A stretch of DNA of 64,000 bases, taken from assembly GCA_945956935.1 (NCBI GenBank), contig CAMFJD010000007.1, positions 1-64,000 on the forward strand. The letters are read 5' to 3'. This DNA comes from an uncultured Bacillota bacterium. GTDB lineage: Bacteria; Bacillota_I; Bacilli_A; Culicoidibacterales; ZOR0006. The notes below the pieces were generated by a model that was given only the letters and a program-made list of their open reading frames with translations, made no database searches and was not told the DNA's origin. Position numbers and translations under genes: made by a program. Shown here piece by piece: positions 1 to 8,752 of the stretch (within the stretch, counting starts at the first letter, position 1; the number at the start of each line of letters is the position of its first letter).

Positions 1-30
1 GGACACAAAGGCCAACATGAGTGAGAAGGA

Positions 31-66
31 AAAAGACGTACCAGTACATGCACTGGTACGTCTTTT
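31..66 (+). terminator. Rho-independent terminator of an upstream gene
   Basis: A perfect 15-bp stem (31-45 with 52-66) with a 6-nt loop runs into a T tract. It ends a gene left of the window. At most a few codons of that gene could lie in bases 1-24 (one frame stops with TGA at 22-24), which is too little to identify it. Confidence 0.85.
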
Positions 67-145
67 TTTAGTTATAAATAAACACTATGAAAAAGGTTCA
101 TTACAGAGTATAATTTTAATTAATTTAAAAATGTGAGGGAAAGTT

Positions 146-1180
146 ATGTATGATAAGCAATTTTTATTGAAAACATTAGAACAAATTTTGACAATGGATA
201 GCCCAAGTGGTTTTTGTGACAGAATTATTACTGAAATTGAAGCAATTGTATCTCAATTTGGTTATGATTTTTCGCGGACAAATAAAGGTGCAGCAATTAT
301 TACTGTTGAAGGCAAGAATAACGAGCGTGTGATCGGATTATCAGCTCATGTAGATACACTTGGTGCAATGGTACGTTCAATTACAGCTGATGGTGATGTG
401 AAATTCACACTGGTAGGTGGCCCATCAGTGCCTAGTTTAGATAGTGAATATTGTCGAATTCGTACACGTGAAGGAAAAGAGTATACAGGAACATTTCTAA
501 GTACAAGTCCATCAGTACATGTGTATGAAGATAGTAAAATAAAACAAAGAATACCTGAGAATATGGTTGTTAGAATTGATGAGTGTGTCCAGTCAAAAGA
601 AGATGTGCAAGCACTGGGTATAATGAATGGTGATTTTATTTTTATTGAACCAAAAACACAAATCACTAAGAGTGGATTTGTGAAATCAAGATTTTTAGAT
701 GATAAAGCAAGTGTTGCTTGCTTATTAACGTTATTAGAGTCTTGGAGTACAAAGAAGTATATTCCAGAATTTACAGTTAAAATATTTATTTCAACGTATG
801 AAGAAGTTGGACACGGCTCATCCTATATTCCTAGTGATATTACGGAAATGATCGCAGTAGATATGGGCTGTATTGGTGATGATTTAGCATGCAGTGAGTA
901 TGATGTTTCTATTTGTGCAAAAGATTCAGGAGGCCCATATGATTATAAGATGACATCTGAATTAATTGATTTGGCAAAATCTGAAATGTTACCATTTGCA
1001 GTAGATATTTATCCGATGTATGGTAGTGATGTTGTGGCTGCTCTCCGTGGTGGCAATGATATTAAAGGTGCTTTAATTGGACCAGGTGTACATGCGTCAC
1101 ACGGAATGGAACGGACACATATTTCAGCATTAGATGCAACAATTCGATTATTATCGATGTACATAGAATCACAAAAATAA
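146..1180 (+). CDS. M42 family metallo-aminopeptidase
   Basis: 344 aa, the normal length of the M42 (FrvX/YsdC/PepA-like glutamyl aminopeptidase) family of cytosolic, dinuclear-metal aminopeptidases that form large tetrahedral complexes and trim peptides. Metal and catalytic landmarks are visible: AHVD (H68, D70), the FLDDKAS segment near residue 185, the YEEVGHG catalytic Glu pair near 218, and a C-terminal GPGVHASHGMERTH segment with the last His ligand. The ATG follows a GAGGG site by 6 nt. It is a single-gene unit between the terminator at 31-66 and the hairpin near 1290-1333. Substrate preference within the family cannot be told from sequence. Confidence 0.9.
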   Translation: MYDKQFLLKTLEQILTMDSPSGFCDRIITEIEAIVSQFGYDFSRTNKGAAIITVEGKNNERVIGLSAHVDTLGAMVRSITADGDVKFTLVGGPSVPSLDSEYCRIRTREGKEYTGTFLSTSPSVHVYEDSKIKQRIPENMVVRIDECVQSKEDVQALGIMNGDFIFIEPKTQITKSGFVKSRFLDDKASVACLLTLLESWSTKKYIPEFTVKIFISTYEEVGHGSSYIPSDITEMIAVDMGCIGDDLACSEYDVSICAKDSGGPYDYKMTSELIDLAKSEMLPFAVDIYPMYGSDVVAALRGGNDIKGALIGPGVHASHGMERTHISALDATIRLLSMYIESQK

Positions 1181-1285
1181 AAAGTAAGTATGTTTTAATT
1201 TACATTTGAGACTAGTATTTATTTGATACACAATCGCTGTATCGATAAATTATTCCTCTCATTTAAAATTTGATGTAATCACTGT

Positions 1286-1333
1286 AAAAAAACACCACAT
1301 GAAATCCGAAAGGAAACACTGTGGTGCTTTTTT
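1286..1333. terminator. Bidirectional terminator between M42 peptidase and lacI-type gene
   Basis: An imperfect stem AACACCACA/TGTGGTGC with flanking A and T tracts is shared by two convergent genes. It overlaps the region just past the minus-strand regulator stop. Confidence 0.7.
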
Positions 1334-1335
1334 GT

Positions 1336-2364
1336 TTACTTTGAGTATGGAATTGTACAACTATCTCTAATTATGAGTTTGGTAGGTAGTGTTAAATGGA
1401 CGGGTAAATTAAAATCACTATCATCAATATGTATTTTTAATAATTTTACACTCATTCGACCTAAATCGTAAGTGTGGAGCTGGACAGTTGAAAGTGCGGG
1501 ATGTGAGAATTCAGCAGTAGGGATATTGTTAAAGCCAAAAATAGATACTTGTTCGGGAACATCTATATTATGTTCGTGAAGTGCTTTTAAGGCACCGATT
1601 GCCATAGTATCACTTGCGATTAGAAAAGCAGTAGGATATGTTTCTTTTTTCAATGCTTGGCACATAAGATTATAGCCATCAATAGCCTTAAATTTGCCAA
1701 TATAAATATTTTCAGGATCAAAAATATGCTTAATTTGCATATACTCGCGAAATGTTTGTTCACGAGCATCATCAATACAATAATGAGTAGCACCGTAGAT
1801 GGTATCTTGTCCACCGATAAACCCTATTTTTCTATGTCCTAATTCAGATAAATAGGTTAAGACGTCTTTTGTTGCAGTTGTTAAATCAACACTGACACTT
1901 GAATGTTGTAGTGGTTCTGGATTAGAATCCACAAAAATCACTTGTTTTTTTGGGGTAGTTAGCGATTCGATTTGCTGTGTTGTGAATTTACCAATGGCAA
2001 TAATAGCATCATATTGTGGGAGTGTAGTTTCTACGAATTCACTGATGTGAATATTTTTTACGATTTCATATGATTGATTCAGACATTCTTTTTGGATACC
2101 TTGATGAATTGATAAGTAATAAGGATCTTCGAGTTCCTGAATTTGTGTATACCAACTGACAACAATAATTTTACAGTTATTATTTGAAGTCGTCGGTATG
2201 AAAAAATTTTTTTTATTTTTATGATAATTCAATTCATCAGCAATTTGTAAAATTTTCTGTCGTGTATCTGATGAAACAACAAGTGTAGAGTCACAATTTA
2301 AGACACGTGAAACAGTACTAATTGATACTTGTGCTAATGTTGCGATATCTTTAAGTGTAGCCAT
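1336..2364 (-). CDS. LacI/GalR family transcriptional repressor
   Basis: 342 aa from the ATG at 2364, which is preceded by a GAGGG site; the open frame extends 28 codons further upstream without a suitable ribosome binding site. The N-terminus is a classic LacI helix-turn-helix (KDIATLAQVSISTVSRVLN, residues 5-23) followed by the hinge. A periplasmic-binding-protein-like effector domain follows (IGFIGG and FLIASDTMAIGALKAL motifs), then a C-terminal core. The segment WYTQIQELEDPYYLSI resembles the galactose/beta-galactoside regulators of Firmicutes (GalR/EbgR-like), so a sugar effector is likely, but no sugar genes lie nearby to name it. It is the second gene of a two-gene operon, starting 13 nt after the upstream stop. 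Confidence 0.88.
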   Translation of the reverse strand: MATLKDIATLAQVSISTVSRVLNCDSTLVVSSDTRQKILQIADELNYHKNKKNFFIPTTSNNNCKIIVVSWYTQIQELEDPYYLSIHQGIQKECLNQSYEIVKNIHISEFVETTLPQYDAIIAIGKFTTQQIESLTTPKKQVIFVDSNPEPLQHSSVSVDLTTATKDVLTYLSELGHRKIGFIGGQDTIYGATHYCIDDAREQTFREYMQIKHIFDPENIYIGKFKAIDGYNLMCQALKKETYPTAFLIASDTMAIGALKALHEHNIDVPEQVSIFGFNNIPTAEFSHPALSTVQLHTYDLGRMSVKLLKIHIDDSDFNLPVHLTLPTKLIIRDSCTIPYSK

Positions 2365-2377
2365 AAACAAACCCTCA

Positions 2378-2848
2378 TTACTTACAAGGCACAAAGCCTT
2401 CTTGAGAGAGATAATCACAAGCTTCGGGATATGTATTAAATACTGCATCTAAAACATCAGTGTCAGTATAAACAAAAAATAGTTCATTTTCTTGATCCTC
2501 AATAATTGATAATATGATGTTATTTTTATTTTGCCAATTTTCTTTTAGTGCAGGAGTGACTGAGTCAGTTGCACTTAATAGGGTTAATGAGTACTGAATA
2601 GCAGTAATAATTTCAGTTTCTGAAAACTCACGAATGTTGACAAACCCTTTATCATTAACGATATAGTTACTACTTTTTCCGACATAAACAAATCCATTAC
2701 CATTAGGATGGAGATGATAAATAGCATTAATTTTATCAGATGTACTCTCTTGAAATTGGTAATTAACTCGTCCCATTGATACTTTGTTTGCTACTAAAGT
2801 AGGGAAATTTTGTTCAATAATTATTTTTTTTTGTTCAAATGTTAACAT
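2378..2848 (-). CDS. Hypothetical protein, cotranscribed with the LacI-type regulator
   Basis: 156 aa from the ATG at 2848, chosen because CCTAGGAGG lies at ideal distance; a 35-codon upstream extension has no such site. There is no signal peptide or membrane segment. The protein is acidic and soluble-looking, with aromatic beta-rich stretches (YHLHPNGNGFVYVGK; NELFFVYTDTDVLDAVF). I do not recognise a family. The stop is only 13 nt before the regulator start, and that regulator's ribosome binding site lies in the gap, so the two are translated from one message. It may be a partner or target of the regulator, but this is inference. Confidence 0.75.
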   Translation of the reverse strand: MLTFEQKKIIIEQNFPTLVANKVSMGRVNYQFQESTSDKINAIYHLHPNGNGFVYVGKSSNYIVNDKGFVNIREFSETEIITAIQYSLTLLSATDSVTPALKENWQNKNNIILSIIEDQENELFFVYTDTDVLDAVFNTYPEACDYLSQEGFVPCK

Positions 2849-3002
2849 AAAAAGTCCTCCTAGGAAATAATAAAAATTTATATATTGAAAATGTTTTATG
2901 GATGAATTCACTAATGAAAAAATAATACCGTTTAATCTGTTCGCAGTAGCCATGAAAGAAAAACCGTAGTAAAATCAATTATATTAGAAGAGAGGTGGCA
3001 GC

Positions 3003-3464
3003 GTGATTTTAAAAAGGCATATCATTTTGAGTGGATGCATCCTTGTTTTGGTATTTGCAATTTTAATAACTGTTTTTGCCACTCAAGGACAAGCGCAATA
3101 TCACTCGATTCCTAAAGTAATCCATACGCCAACATTATATATTGAAGCGCAGCAAGTAAAGCAAATGAATAATGTTGTCACAGTCGTTCTAACAGTGGAA
3201 AACATGGGTGATTCTGATATAGAATTGAATTCTAGTCAAATTTTACTATCAGTCGAACCATACTACCAAGATCATGTACATGAAGCTACAAATATAAAAG
3301 TACTTGATTATACAAATGGTAAGGTGATACCTGCTCATGAAATAAAGCAAGTAGTTGTTGAATTTGATGTAAACCACAATATTACAACTGATTATTACTT
3401 CTTATTTTCATCAAATGGTGATTTTAAATATGAGCAAGAATATTATTCAATGATTCTGTCTTAA
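3003..3464 (+). CDS. Membrane-anchored exported protein of unknown function
   Basis: 153 aa beginning with GTG, 5 nt after an AGAGGTGG site. Residues 1-27 are a short basic stretch followed by a hydrophobic helix (IILSGCILVLVFAILITVFA), giving an uncleaved anchor or a signal peptide without an evident lipobox context. The rest (about 30-153) alternates polar and aliphatic residues like a beta-sandwich and contains VVLTVENMGDSDIELNSSQ, reminiscent of DUF4352-type extracellular domains; this is resemblance only. It is divergently placed from the unknown/lacI operon and ends in a strong terminator. Confidence 0.75.
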   Translation: MILKRHIILSGCILVLVFAILITVFATQGQAQYHSIPKVIHTPTLYIEAQQVKQMNNVVTVVLTVENMGDSDIELNSSQILLSVEPYYQDHVHEATNIKVLDYTNGKVIPAHEIKQVVVEFDVNHNITTDYYFLFSSNGDFKYEQEYYSMILS

Positions 3465-3495
3465 CAGTAATTCTCCTAAGAATTACTGTTTTTTA
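3463..3495. terminator. Bidirectional terminator
   Basis: A perfect 12-bp stem (3463-3474 with 3479-3490) with a 4-nt loop sits between converging genes and overlaps the stop of the exported protein. It is followed by T residues on the plus strand. Confidence 0.85.
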
Positions 3496-4038
3496 TTTTA
3501 AATTTGTTTTTAGGGTACTAAAAATTTGAGTGATGAACTCATCTTCAACAGTGAAATGAATTTGACCTATATGTTTAATGTCATTAAAGTGTTGGACATA
3601 TATAGGTGTGTTAGGAAGTGTATTTGCTAGCTTTACTTGTGGTGCATGCATAAAGTTGAGTGATTGTAAAAATGTTGCATCTCCAGTTGTGTAAATACTA
3701 TCATAACCTAATTCGGCTGCCTTTATACATGCCGCTGAAATAAGGTTTTTACAACATTCGCTTTCAATGTAGGCGGAATCAACGACAATTGGACCAATAA
3801 AAGCTGCATTTTTAGTTTTATCAATGTGAATACTACTGAACATAATGTGACCGACAATTGATCCACGGACTCGTGCTACAATAGCTGCCTTCTGGTTGAA
3901 GGTAGGTGTTTTACGAATGGCTTTTAGTACGGAACTATAATTATCATTGTATGTACGCTTGTACAGTTGCTCGCTAGAGACATAATCAGTTTTTGTTTCG
4001 CTATCGATAATTATACGAAATCTTTGTTTTTGTTGCAT
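3493..4038 (-). CDS. GNAT-like N-acetyltransferase
   Basis: 181 aa from the ATG at 4038, 8 nt after GAGG; a TTG six bases further upstream is too close to that site. The fold signature is GNAT: IVARVRGSIVGHIMFSSI as beta-2 to beta-4, then FIGPIVVDSAYIES as the beta-4/acetyl-CoA region, and AACIKAAELGYDSIYTTGDATFLQSLNF as the helix and terminal strand. It resembles the YhbS-type group (predicted N-acetyltransferase). The substrate is unknown. The acetyl-CoA loop is less canonical than R/Q-x-x-G-x-G/A, so catalytic activity is probable, not certain. Confidence 0.72.
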   Translation of the reverse strand: MQQKQRFRIIIDSETKTDYVSSEQLYKRTYNDNYSSVLKAIRKTPTFNQKAAIVARVRGSIVGHIMFSSIHIDKTKNAAFIGPIVVDSAYIESECCKNLISAACIKAAELGYDSIYTTGDATFLQSLNFMHAPQVKLANTLPNTPIYVQHFNDIKHIGQIHFTVEDEFITQIFSTLKTNLK

Positions 4039-4142
4039 GTTCAAATCCTCTTTTCAAAAAATTGTCAAAAAAACGAGCTTTTTATCCATCTTTATTTTAT
4101 CATAAAAGCAGGGGAACAGTACAAATCGAGGAGACATTTTAT

Positions 4143-4637
4143 ATGAAAGTAAAAATAAATATAACCAAAGCACAAGAAGATGATGTGAAATATATTCGGC
4201 AGTTATTAGTTGAACGGGCAAATTGGCTACAGAAGAATGGATTTAATCAATGGCAACAATTTTTAATGTATGATCAAACAACACAAACACATGTTGATTA
4301 TGAGCAAGGTGTTCTTTTTGTGGCTAAAAATAAAGGGAATATTGTTGGTTCAGTTGTCATTACGCCAGCGAAAAAATTTGATAAAGAGATATGGGGAAAT
4401 ACAGATGGTTTTTTGTATATTCATCGATTGGTAGTGAGTTTAGAATATCAAAAGCATGGTATTGGATTACAATTACTGAGATTTGCACAATGCTACGCTA
4501 GTGAAAATAAGCATGGTTTAAGGCTTGATTGTAGGGCATCTAATCAGAAACTACAAGAATATTATGATAAACAAGGATTAATAAATTGTGGCTTACAGAA
4601 TGGCTACATGCGATATCAGTATCATCAAGAAAAATAA
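4143..4637 (+). CDS. GNAT family N-acetyltransferase
   Basis: 164 aa from the ATG at 4143, 10 nt after GAGGAG; the open frame begins 27 codons earlier but without ribosome binding site support. The order is standard for GNAT: residues 8-30 N-terminal helix, VLFVAKNKGNIVGSVVIT strands, YIHRLVVSLEYQKHGIGLQLL with the acetyl-CoA pyrophosphate loop QKHGIG, then LRLDCRASNQKLQEYYDKQGL with the terminal strand/helix. Its acceptor substrate is unknown. It is a monocistronic unit divergent from the other acetyltransferase gene. Confidence 0.85.
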   Translation: MKVKINITKAQEDDVKYIRQLLVERANWLQKNGFNQWQQFLMYDQTTQTHVDYEQGVLFVAKNKGNIVGSVVITPAKKFDKEIWGNTDGFLYIHRLVVSLEYQKHGIGLQLLRFAQCYASENKHGLRLDCRASNQKLQEYYDKQGLINCGLQNGYMRYQYHQEK

Positions 4638-4726
4638 AGCAATGATTTAGTTGAATTTAAGTATAAACAACTTGTTTTATATAGTGATATTCAGTAGGAT
4701 AAAAAATAAGAAATGGGGGAAAGATA

Positions 4727-5647
4727 ATGATTTATACAAGTATGCATACTTTAGTTGGTCAAACACCGATGCTTCATTTAACATGTGAAAATGAAGCATC
4801 GGCTGATATCTATGTGAAGTTGGAGTATTTTAATCCGGCAGGATCTATTAAGGATCGAATTGCTTTAGCAATGATTGAAAAAGCGGAAAAAGATGGACTA
4901 TTACACGCTGGTATGACATTAATTGAAGCAACGAGTGGGAATACAGGTATTGGATTAGCGGCTATGGCAGCGGCTAAAGGATATCGATTAATAATTGTTA
5001 TGCCTGAAACGATGAGTGTTGAGCGTCAAAAAATCATTGTAGCATATGGAGCTAATCTTGTACTGACTGATGGTGCGAAAGGAATGAGAGGAGCGATATC
5101 AGTTGCGGAAACATTGGTATCGGAAAACCCAGATTATTATATGTTACGTCAATTTGAAAATGAAGCGAATCCTTTAATTCATGAGGTAACGACAGCACAA
5201 GAAATTTTACAAGATTTCACAGATGACAATATTGATGCATTTGTAGCAGGTGTTGGAACTGGAGGAACTATTACTGGGGTAGGGCGTGTATTGAAAGATA
5301 AATATCCTGAGTTGCTTTTAGTTGCTGTAGAACCTCAAGATTCACCAGTGCTTTCCGGTGGTGAAGCAGGTCCTCACAAAATTCAAGGAATTGGAGCTGG
5401 CTTTATTCCGAAGATATTAGAACGTACATTGATTGATATTGTTATACCTGTATCACATGAGGATGCATTTTCTTGTTCGAAATACATGGCGGAAACGTAT
5501 GGCGTATTATTAGGAGGATCAAGCGGTGCTGCCATTCAAGGTGCATTCCAAGTAGCCAAACGCTTAGGAAAAGGAAAAAAAATTGTAGTGATTGCACCAG
5601 ATAATGGGGAACGGTATCTAAGTACAATACAATTTGATCAAAAGTAG
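4727..5647 (+). CDS. cysK: Cysteine synthase (O-acetylserine sulfhydrylase)
   Basis: 306 aa, full length for the PLP-dependent fold-type II enzyme that makes L-cysteine from O-acetylserine and sulfide. The PLP lysine K42 sits in NPAGSIKDR, the substrate loop is [10 protein letters not shown], the phosphate-binding loop is [10 protein letters not shown], and the C-terminal SSGAA motif is present. It is followed directly by serine acetyltransferase (1-nt gap), so both steps of cysteine synthesis are made together and could form the cysteine synthase complex. No T-box or S-box is visible in the 89-bp upstream gap. Confidence 0.95.
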   Translation: MIYTSMHTLVGQTPMLHLTCENEASADIYVKLEYFNPAGSIKDRIALAMIEKAEKDGLLHAGMTLIEATSGNTGIGLAAMAAAKGYRLIIVMPETMSVERQKIIVAYGANLVLTDGAKGMRGAISVAETLVSENPDYYMLRQFENEANPLIHEVTTAQEILQDFTDDNIDAFVAGVGTGGTITGVGRVLKDKYPELLLVAVEPQDSPVLSGGEAGPHKIQGIGAGFIPKILERTLIDIVIPVSHEDAFSCSKYMAETYGVLLGGSSGAAIQGAFQVAKRLGKGKKIVVIAPDNGERYLSTIQFDQK

Positions 5648-5648
5648 T

Positions 5649-6155
5649 ATGCAAGCATATTTTCAATCAATTAAAGACAGAGATCCAGCAGCAAGATCTA
5701 TTTTGGCTATTATTTTGTTTTACCCTGGTGTTCATGCGGTATTTTGGCATCATATTGCTCATTGGTTTTGGAATCACTCATGTTATATGATTGGGTTATT
5801 AATTAGCTTTTATACTCGCATGTTAACAGGAATTGAAATTCACCCACAAGCAGCGATTGGAAGAAGATTATTTATTGATCATGGAGTGGGTGTCGTTATT
5901 GGTGCTACCGCGATTATTGGCGATGATGTAACAATTTATCATGGTGTAACACTTGGAGGTCAGGGGAGTAGTATTGCTGGGCGAAGACACCCAAGTATTG
6001 GAAATTCTGTTATGATTGGTGCTGGAGCGAAATTACTTGGACCAATCACAGTAGGAAATCATGTTAAAATAGGAGCGAATGCAGTTGTATTACAAGATAT
6101 TCCTAATCACAAAATAGCAGTGGGTATACCAGCAAAAATAAAATCAGGCGAATGA
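5649..6155 (+). CDS. cysE: Serine O-acetyltransferase
   Basis: 168 aa, a short bacterial form. It transfers acetyl from acetyl-CoA to serine, feeding the cysteine synthase encoded just upstream. It opens with [17 protein letters not shown] and contains the helical N-terminal segment, then the left-handed beta-helix hexapeptide repeats with the active-site region [31 protein letters not shown] and the [26 protein letters not shown] repeats. ATG at 5649 lies one base past the cysK stop with no strong separate ribosome binding site, suggesting translational coupling; a TTG at 5634 is an alternative. The C-terminal tail ends soon after the last coil, so regulation by the CysE-CysK tail may be reduced. 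Confidence 0.93.
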   Translation: MQAYFQSIKDRDPAARSILAIILFYPGVHAVFWHHIAHWFWNHSCYMIGLLISFYTRMLTGIEIHPQAAIGRRLFIDHGVGVVIGATAIIGDDVTIYHGVTLGGQGSSIAGRRHPSIGNSVMIGAGAKLLGPITVGNHVKIGANAVVLQDIPNHKIAVGIPAKIKSGE

Positions 6156-6181
6156 TGAATATGACATTGTTCGCTTTTTTG
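6144..6181 (+). terminator. Terminator after cysE
   Basis: A GCGAA/TTCGC based hairpin overlapping the cysE stop is followed by a run of six T. Confidence 0.55.
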
Positions 6182-6212
6182 GTGACATTTTCGAAAGGGT
6201 TAACCCCAATTA

Positions 6213-6241
6213 TTGTCAGTGTTTTGTGAACGTGGTATACT
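6213..6241 (+). promoter_or_regulatory. SigmaA-type promoter for the P-type ATPase
   Basis: TTGTCA (6213-6218), a 17-bp spacer and TATACT (6236-6241) give a near-consensus promoter about 80 bp before the start codon. Confidence 0.75.
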
Positions 6242-6319
6242 TTTAAAAAGTACTTGTATATTCAAATGAATTATGAGTGCAGAAGGTGATTTAAAAAGAA
6301 AAAAGAGGATGTAAACTAT

Positions 6320-8653
6320 ATGCAAACAAATAAATTAACTGGTTTGACTGTACAAGAGGTGCAGCAACGAATCGATATAGGGCAAGATAATAAGCAACCT
6401 AAGGCACCCACTCGAACGATTGGTCAAATTATTCGCAACAATGTGTTTACATTTTTTAACTTTATCAATTTAATATTAGCCATTCTTGTTTTGGCGGCAG
6501 GATCATTTAAGAATGCATTTTTTATTTTATTGGTGATTGCGAATACTGTCATTGGAATTATTCAAGAAATTCGTGCAAAACAAACATTAGAAAAATTATC
6601 ATTGTTAAACCAACCAAAAGCATATGTATTACGTGATGGTGTAGAACAAGAGATTGCGTTGCAAGATATTGTACAAGATGATATTTTGATTTTGCGTTCA
6701 GGTATGCAGGTAAGTGCTGATGCACAGCTACTTGATGGTCAAAATCTTGAAGTAGATGAATCATTATTAACAGGAGAGTCTGATCCAATTCAAAAAACGG
6801 CGGGAGATGAGTTATTGGCAGGAAGTTTTATTATTTCGGGCCAAGCATATGTCCAAGTAATTCGTGTTGGAACGGAGACATATACAGCTAAGTTGGCAGA
6901 TGAAGCTCGCCAATTTAAAATGGTAAATTCCGAGTTGCGCGATGCAATTGATAAGATTATTAAATTTGTGACGATAATTATCGTGCCAATTGGGATATTT
7001 TTAGCGTGGTCACAGTTTTCAATTCCAGGAGCAACATGGCAAGATGCAATTATGAATGCTGTTGCCGGAATTATTGGTATGATTCCTGAGGGACTGGTTT
7101 TATTAACAAGCATTGCGTTTGCAGCTGGTGTTGTTAAATTAGCACAACGTAAAACACTTGTGCAAGAACTACCTGCAATTGAAACATTAGCGCGTGTTGA
7201 TGTGCTATGCTTAGACAAAACAGGAACAATTACTGAAGGTGTTCTCGATGTAAACGAGGTGCACCCATTCGCACAGTTTAGTCGAGAAACAGTAGATCAA
7301 ATGATTGCTACATTTATTACAGCAATGCCTGATGCAAATCCAACGCAACAAGCATTACTTGATTATTATGAACAAAGACCAACTGCTAATGTAGTGCAAC
7401 GTATTGCCTTCTCATCTGCGAGAAAATGGAGTGCTGTCCAGTTTCAAGAGCACGGTACATATATTTTAGGGGCACCAGAAATGGTGCTAACAACACACTA
7501 TGAAAAATATCGTGCACAGATTGAAACATATGCATCACAAGGACAACGTGTACTTGTATTAGCGATGTCAGGGACACCAATTGTTGAAGAAGTGTTGCCA
7601 AGTGATATACAGGCAGTTGCATTGATAACTTTAGAGGACCGTATTCGTCAAGAAGCACCACAAACATTAGCATATTTTGCACAACAAGGTGTAAGTTTAA
7701 AAGTTATTTCTGGAGACAACCCTGTTACAGTAGCAGCAGTTGCTAAGCGTGCAGGATTAGTTGGAAGTGAAAACTACGTTGATGCAAGAACACTTCCGGA
7801 AGATTTGGATCAACTAGCGATAATTATTGAACAAACAACTGTGTTTGGACGTGTAACACCACATCAAAAGAAACTACTGGTGCAGGCGTTACAATCGCAT
7901 AATCATATAGTTGCAATGACTGGAGACGGTGTCAATGACGTGCTTGCGTTAAAAGAAGCGGATTGTGGAATTGCAATGGCATCAGGAAGTGATGCAACAA
8001 AAGCAGTTGCACAACTTGTGCTTCTTGATTCAAACTTTGCAACACTTCCACAAGCAGTTGCTGAAGGTAGACGAGTAATCAATAACATTCAGAGGGTTGC
8101 GAGTTTGTTTTTGGTAAAAACATTGTATTCATTCTTATTATCGGTACTGACAATTATTATCGGAATGCAGTATCCATTCATTCCAATTCAACTATCATTA
8201 ATTAGTACACTAGCAGTTGGTGTGCCATCATTCTTCTTGGCACTAACGCCAAATAATGATCTGATTAAACCAGGGTTTTTACGTAGAGTACTAACAACAG
8301 TTATCCCAGCAGGGACAGCAATAGCTTTGATTGTATTGAGCGTACATATAACTGAGATAATTTTTCAAGTGCAAATTGCCGCAGCAAATACTTTGGTTGT
8401 TTTAATGGCTGGAATGGTACAATTAATCGCATTATACCGTATTACCAAACCAATGAATACTTGGAAGCGTTGGCTTGTAGGGACAATGTGGGTAGCTTTT
8501 TTAACAAATTTCCTGACAGGATACGGTCGAGAATTTTTTGGATTTGAGCCACTTCCGATTGAATTATCACTATTTGCAATTGTAGGAATTATCATTGCAT
8601 ACGCATATATCCTTATTATGACAAAAATAGTAAGAAAATATCTCTTAAAATAA
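6320..8653 (+). CDS. Cation-translocating P-type ATPase (CtpE/CaxP-like, probable calcium)
   Basis: 777 aa. The actuator domain carries the TGES motif (LLTGESDPI, about 154-162), the phosphorylation site is DKTGT (LCLDKTGTITEG, about 297-308), and the hinge motif is GDGVNDVLALKEADCGIA. There are four N-terminal and six C-terminal membrane helices, with PEGL in helix 4. The shortened nucleotide-binding domain and overall length match the CtpE/Exp7 group, which includes mycobacterial CtpE (calcium uptake) and pneumococcal CaxP (calcium export). Calcium is thus the best guess, but ion and direction are not proven. The gene has its own promoter and terminator. Confidence 0.88.
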   Translation: MQTNKLTGLTVQEVQQRIDIGQDNKQPKAPTRTIGQIIRNNVFTFFNFINLILAILVLAAGSFKNAFFILLVIANTVIGIIQEIRAKQTLEKLSLLNQPKAYVLRDGVEQEIALQDIVQDDILILRSGMQVSADAQLLDGQNLEVDESLLTGESDPIQKTAGDELLAGSFIISGQAYVQVIRVGTETYTAKLADEARQFKMVNSELRDAIDKIIKFVTIIIVPIGIFLAWSQFSIPGATWQDAIMNAVAGIIGMIPEGLVLLTSIAFAAGVVKLAQRKTLVQELPAIETLARVDVLCLDKTGTITEGVLDVNEVHPFAQFSRETVDQMIATFITAMPDANPTQQALLDYYEQRPTANVVQRIAFSSARKWSAVQFQEHGTYILGAPEMVLTTHYEKYRAQIETYASQGQRVLVLAMSGTPIVEEVLPSDIQAVALITLEDRIRQEAPQTLAYFAQQGVSLKVISGDNPVTVAAVAKRAGLVGSENYVDARTLPEDLDQLAIIIEQTTVFGRVTPHQKKLLVQALQSHNHIVAMTGDGVNDVLALKEADCGIAMASGSDATKAVAQLVLLDSNFATLPQAVAEGRRVINNIQRVASLFLVKTLYSFLLSVLTIIIGMQYPFIPIQLSLISTLAVGVPSFFLALTPNNDLIKPGFLRRVLTTVIPAGTAIALIVLSVHITEIIFQVQIAAANTLVVLMAGMVQLIALYRITKPMNTWKRWLVGTMWVAFLTNFLTGYGREFFGFEPLPIELSLFAIVGIIIAYAYILIMTKIVRKYLLK

Positions 8654-8663
8654 GAAAATAAAT

Positions 8664-8697
8664 AAGCTAACAGATGCCTGTTAGCTTTTCTTGTTTT
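8664..8697 (+). terminator. Terminator after the P-type ATPase
   Basis: A perfect 10-bp stem (8664-8673 with 8678-8687) with loop ATGC is followed by T-rich sequence. Confidence 0.85.
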
Positions 8698-8719
8698 TTA
8701 CAAATGAATCATGTACAAT
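8691..8719 (+). promoter_or_regulatory. Probable promoter for the MATE gene
   Basis: TTGTTT (8691-8696), a 17-bp spacer and TACAAT (8714-8719) lie 34 bp before the ATG. The -35 overlaps the T tract of the preceding terminator. Confidence 0.55.
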
Positions 8720-8752
8720 AGAGCACAGTATATATTGAAAAGGAGTGGAAAA

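Noticed and set aside
1-24. C-terminal codons of an upstream gene
   Set aside because: Two frames stop within the first 24 bases and neither is long enough to identify; only the terminator is supported.
6558-8595. Several antisense open frames under the P-type ATPase
   Set aside because: They have no ribosome binding sites, mirror the codon pattern of the sense gene and match no family; the same holds for antisense frames under other genes such as pepA, atpA and pyrG.
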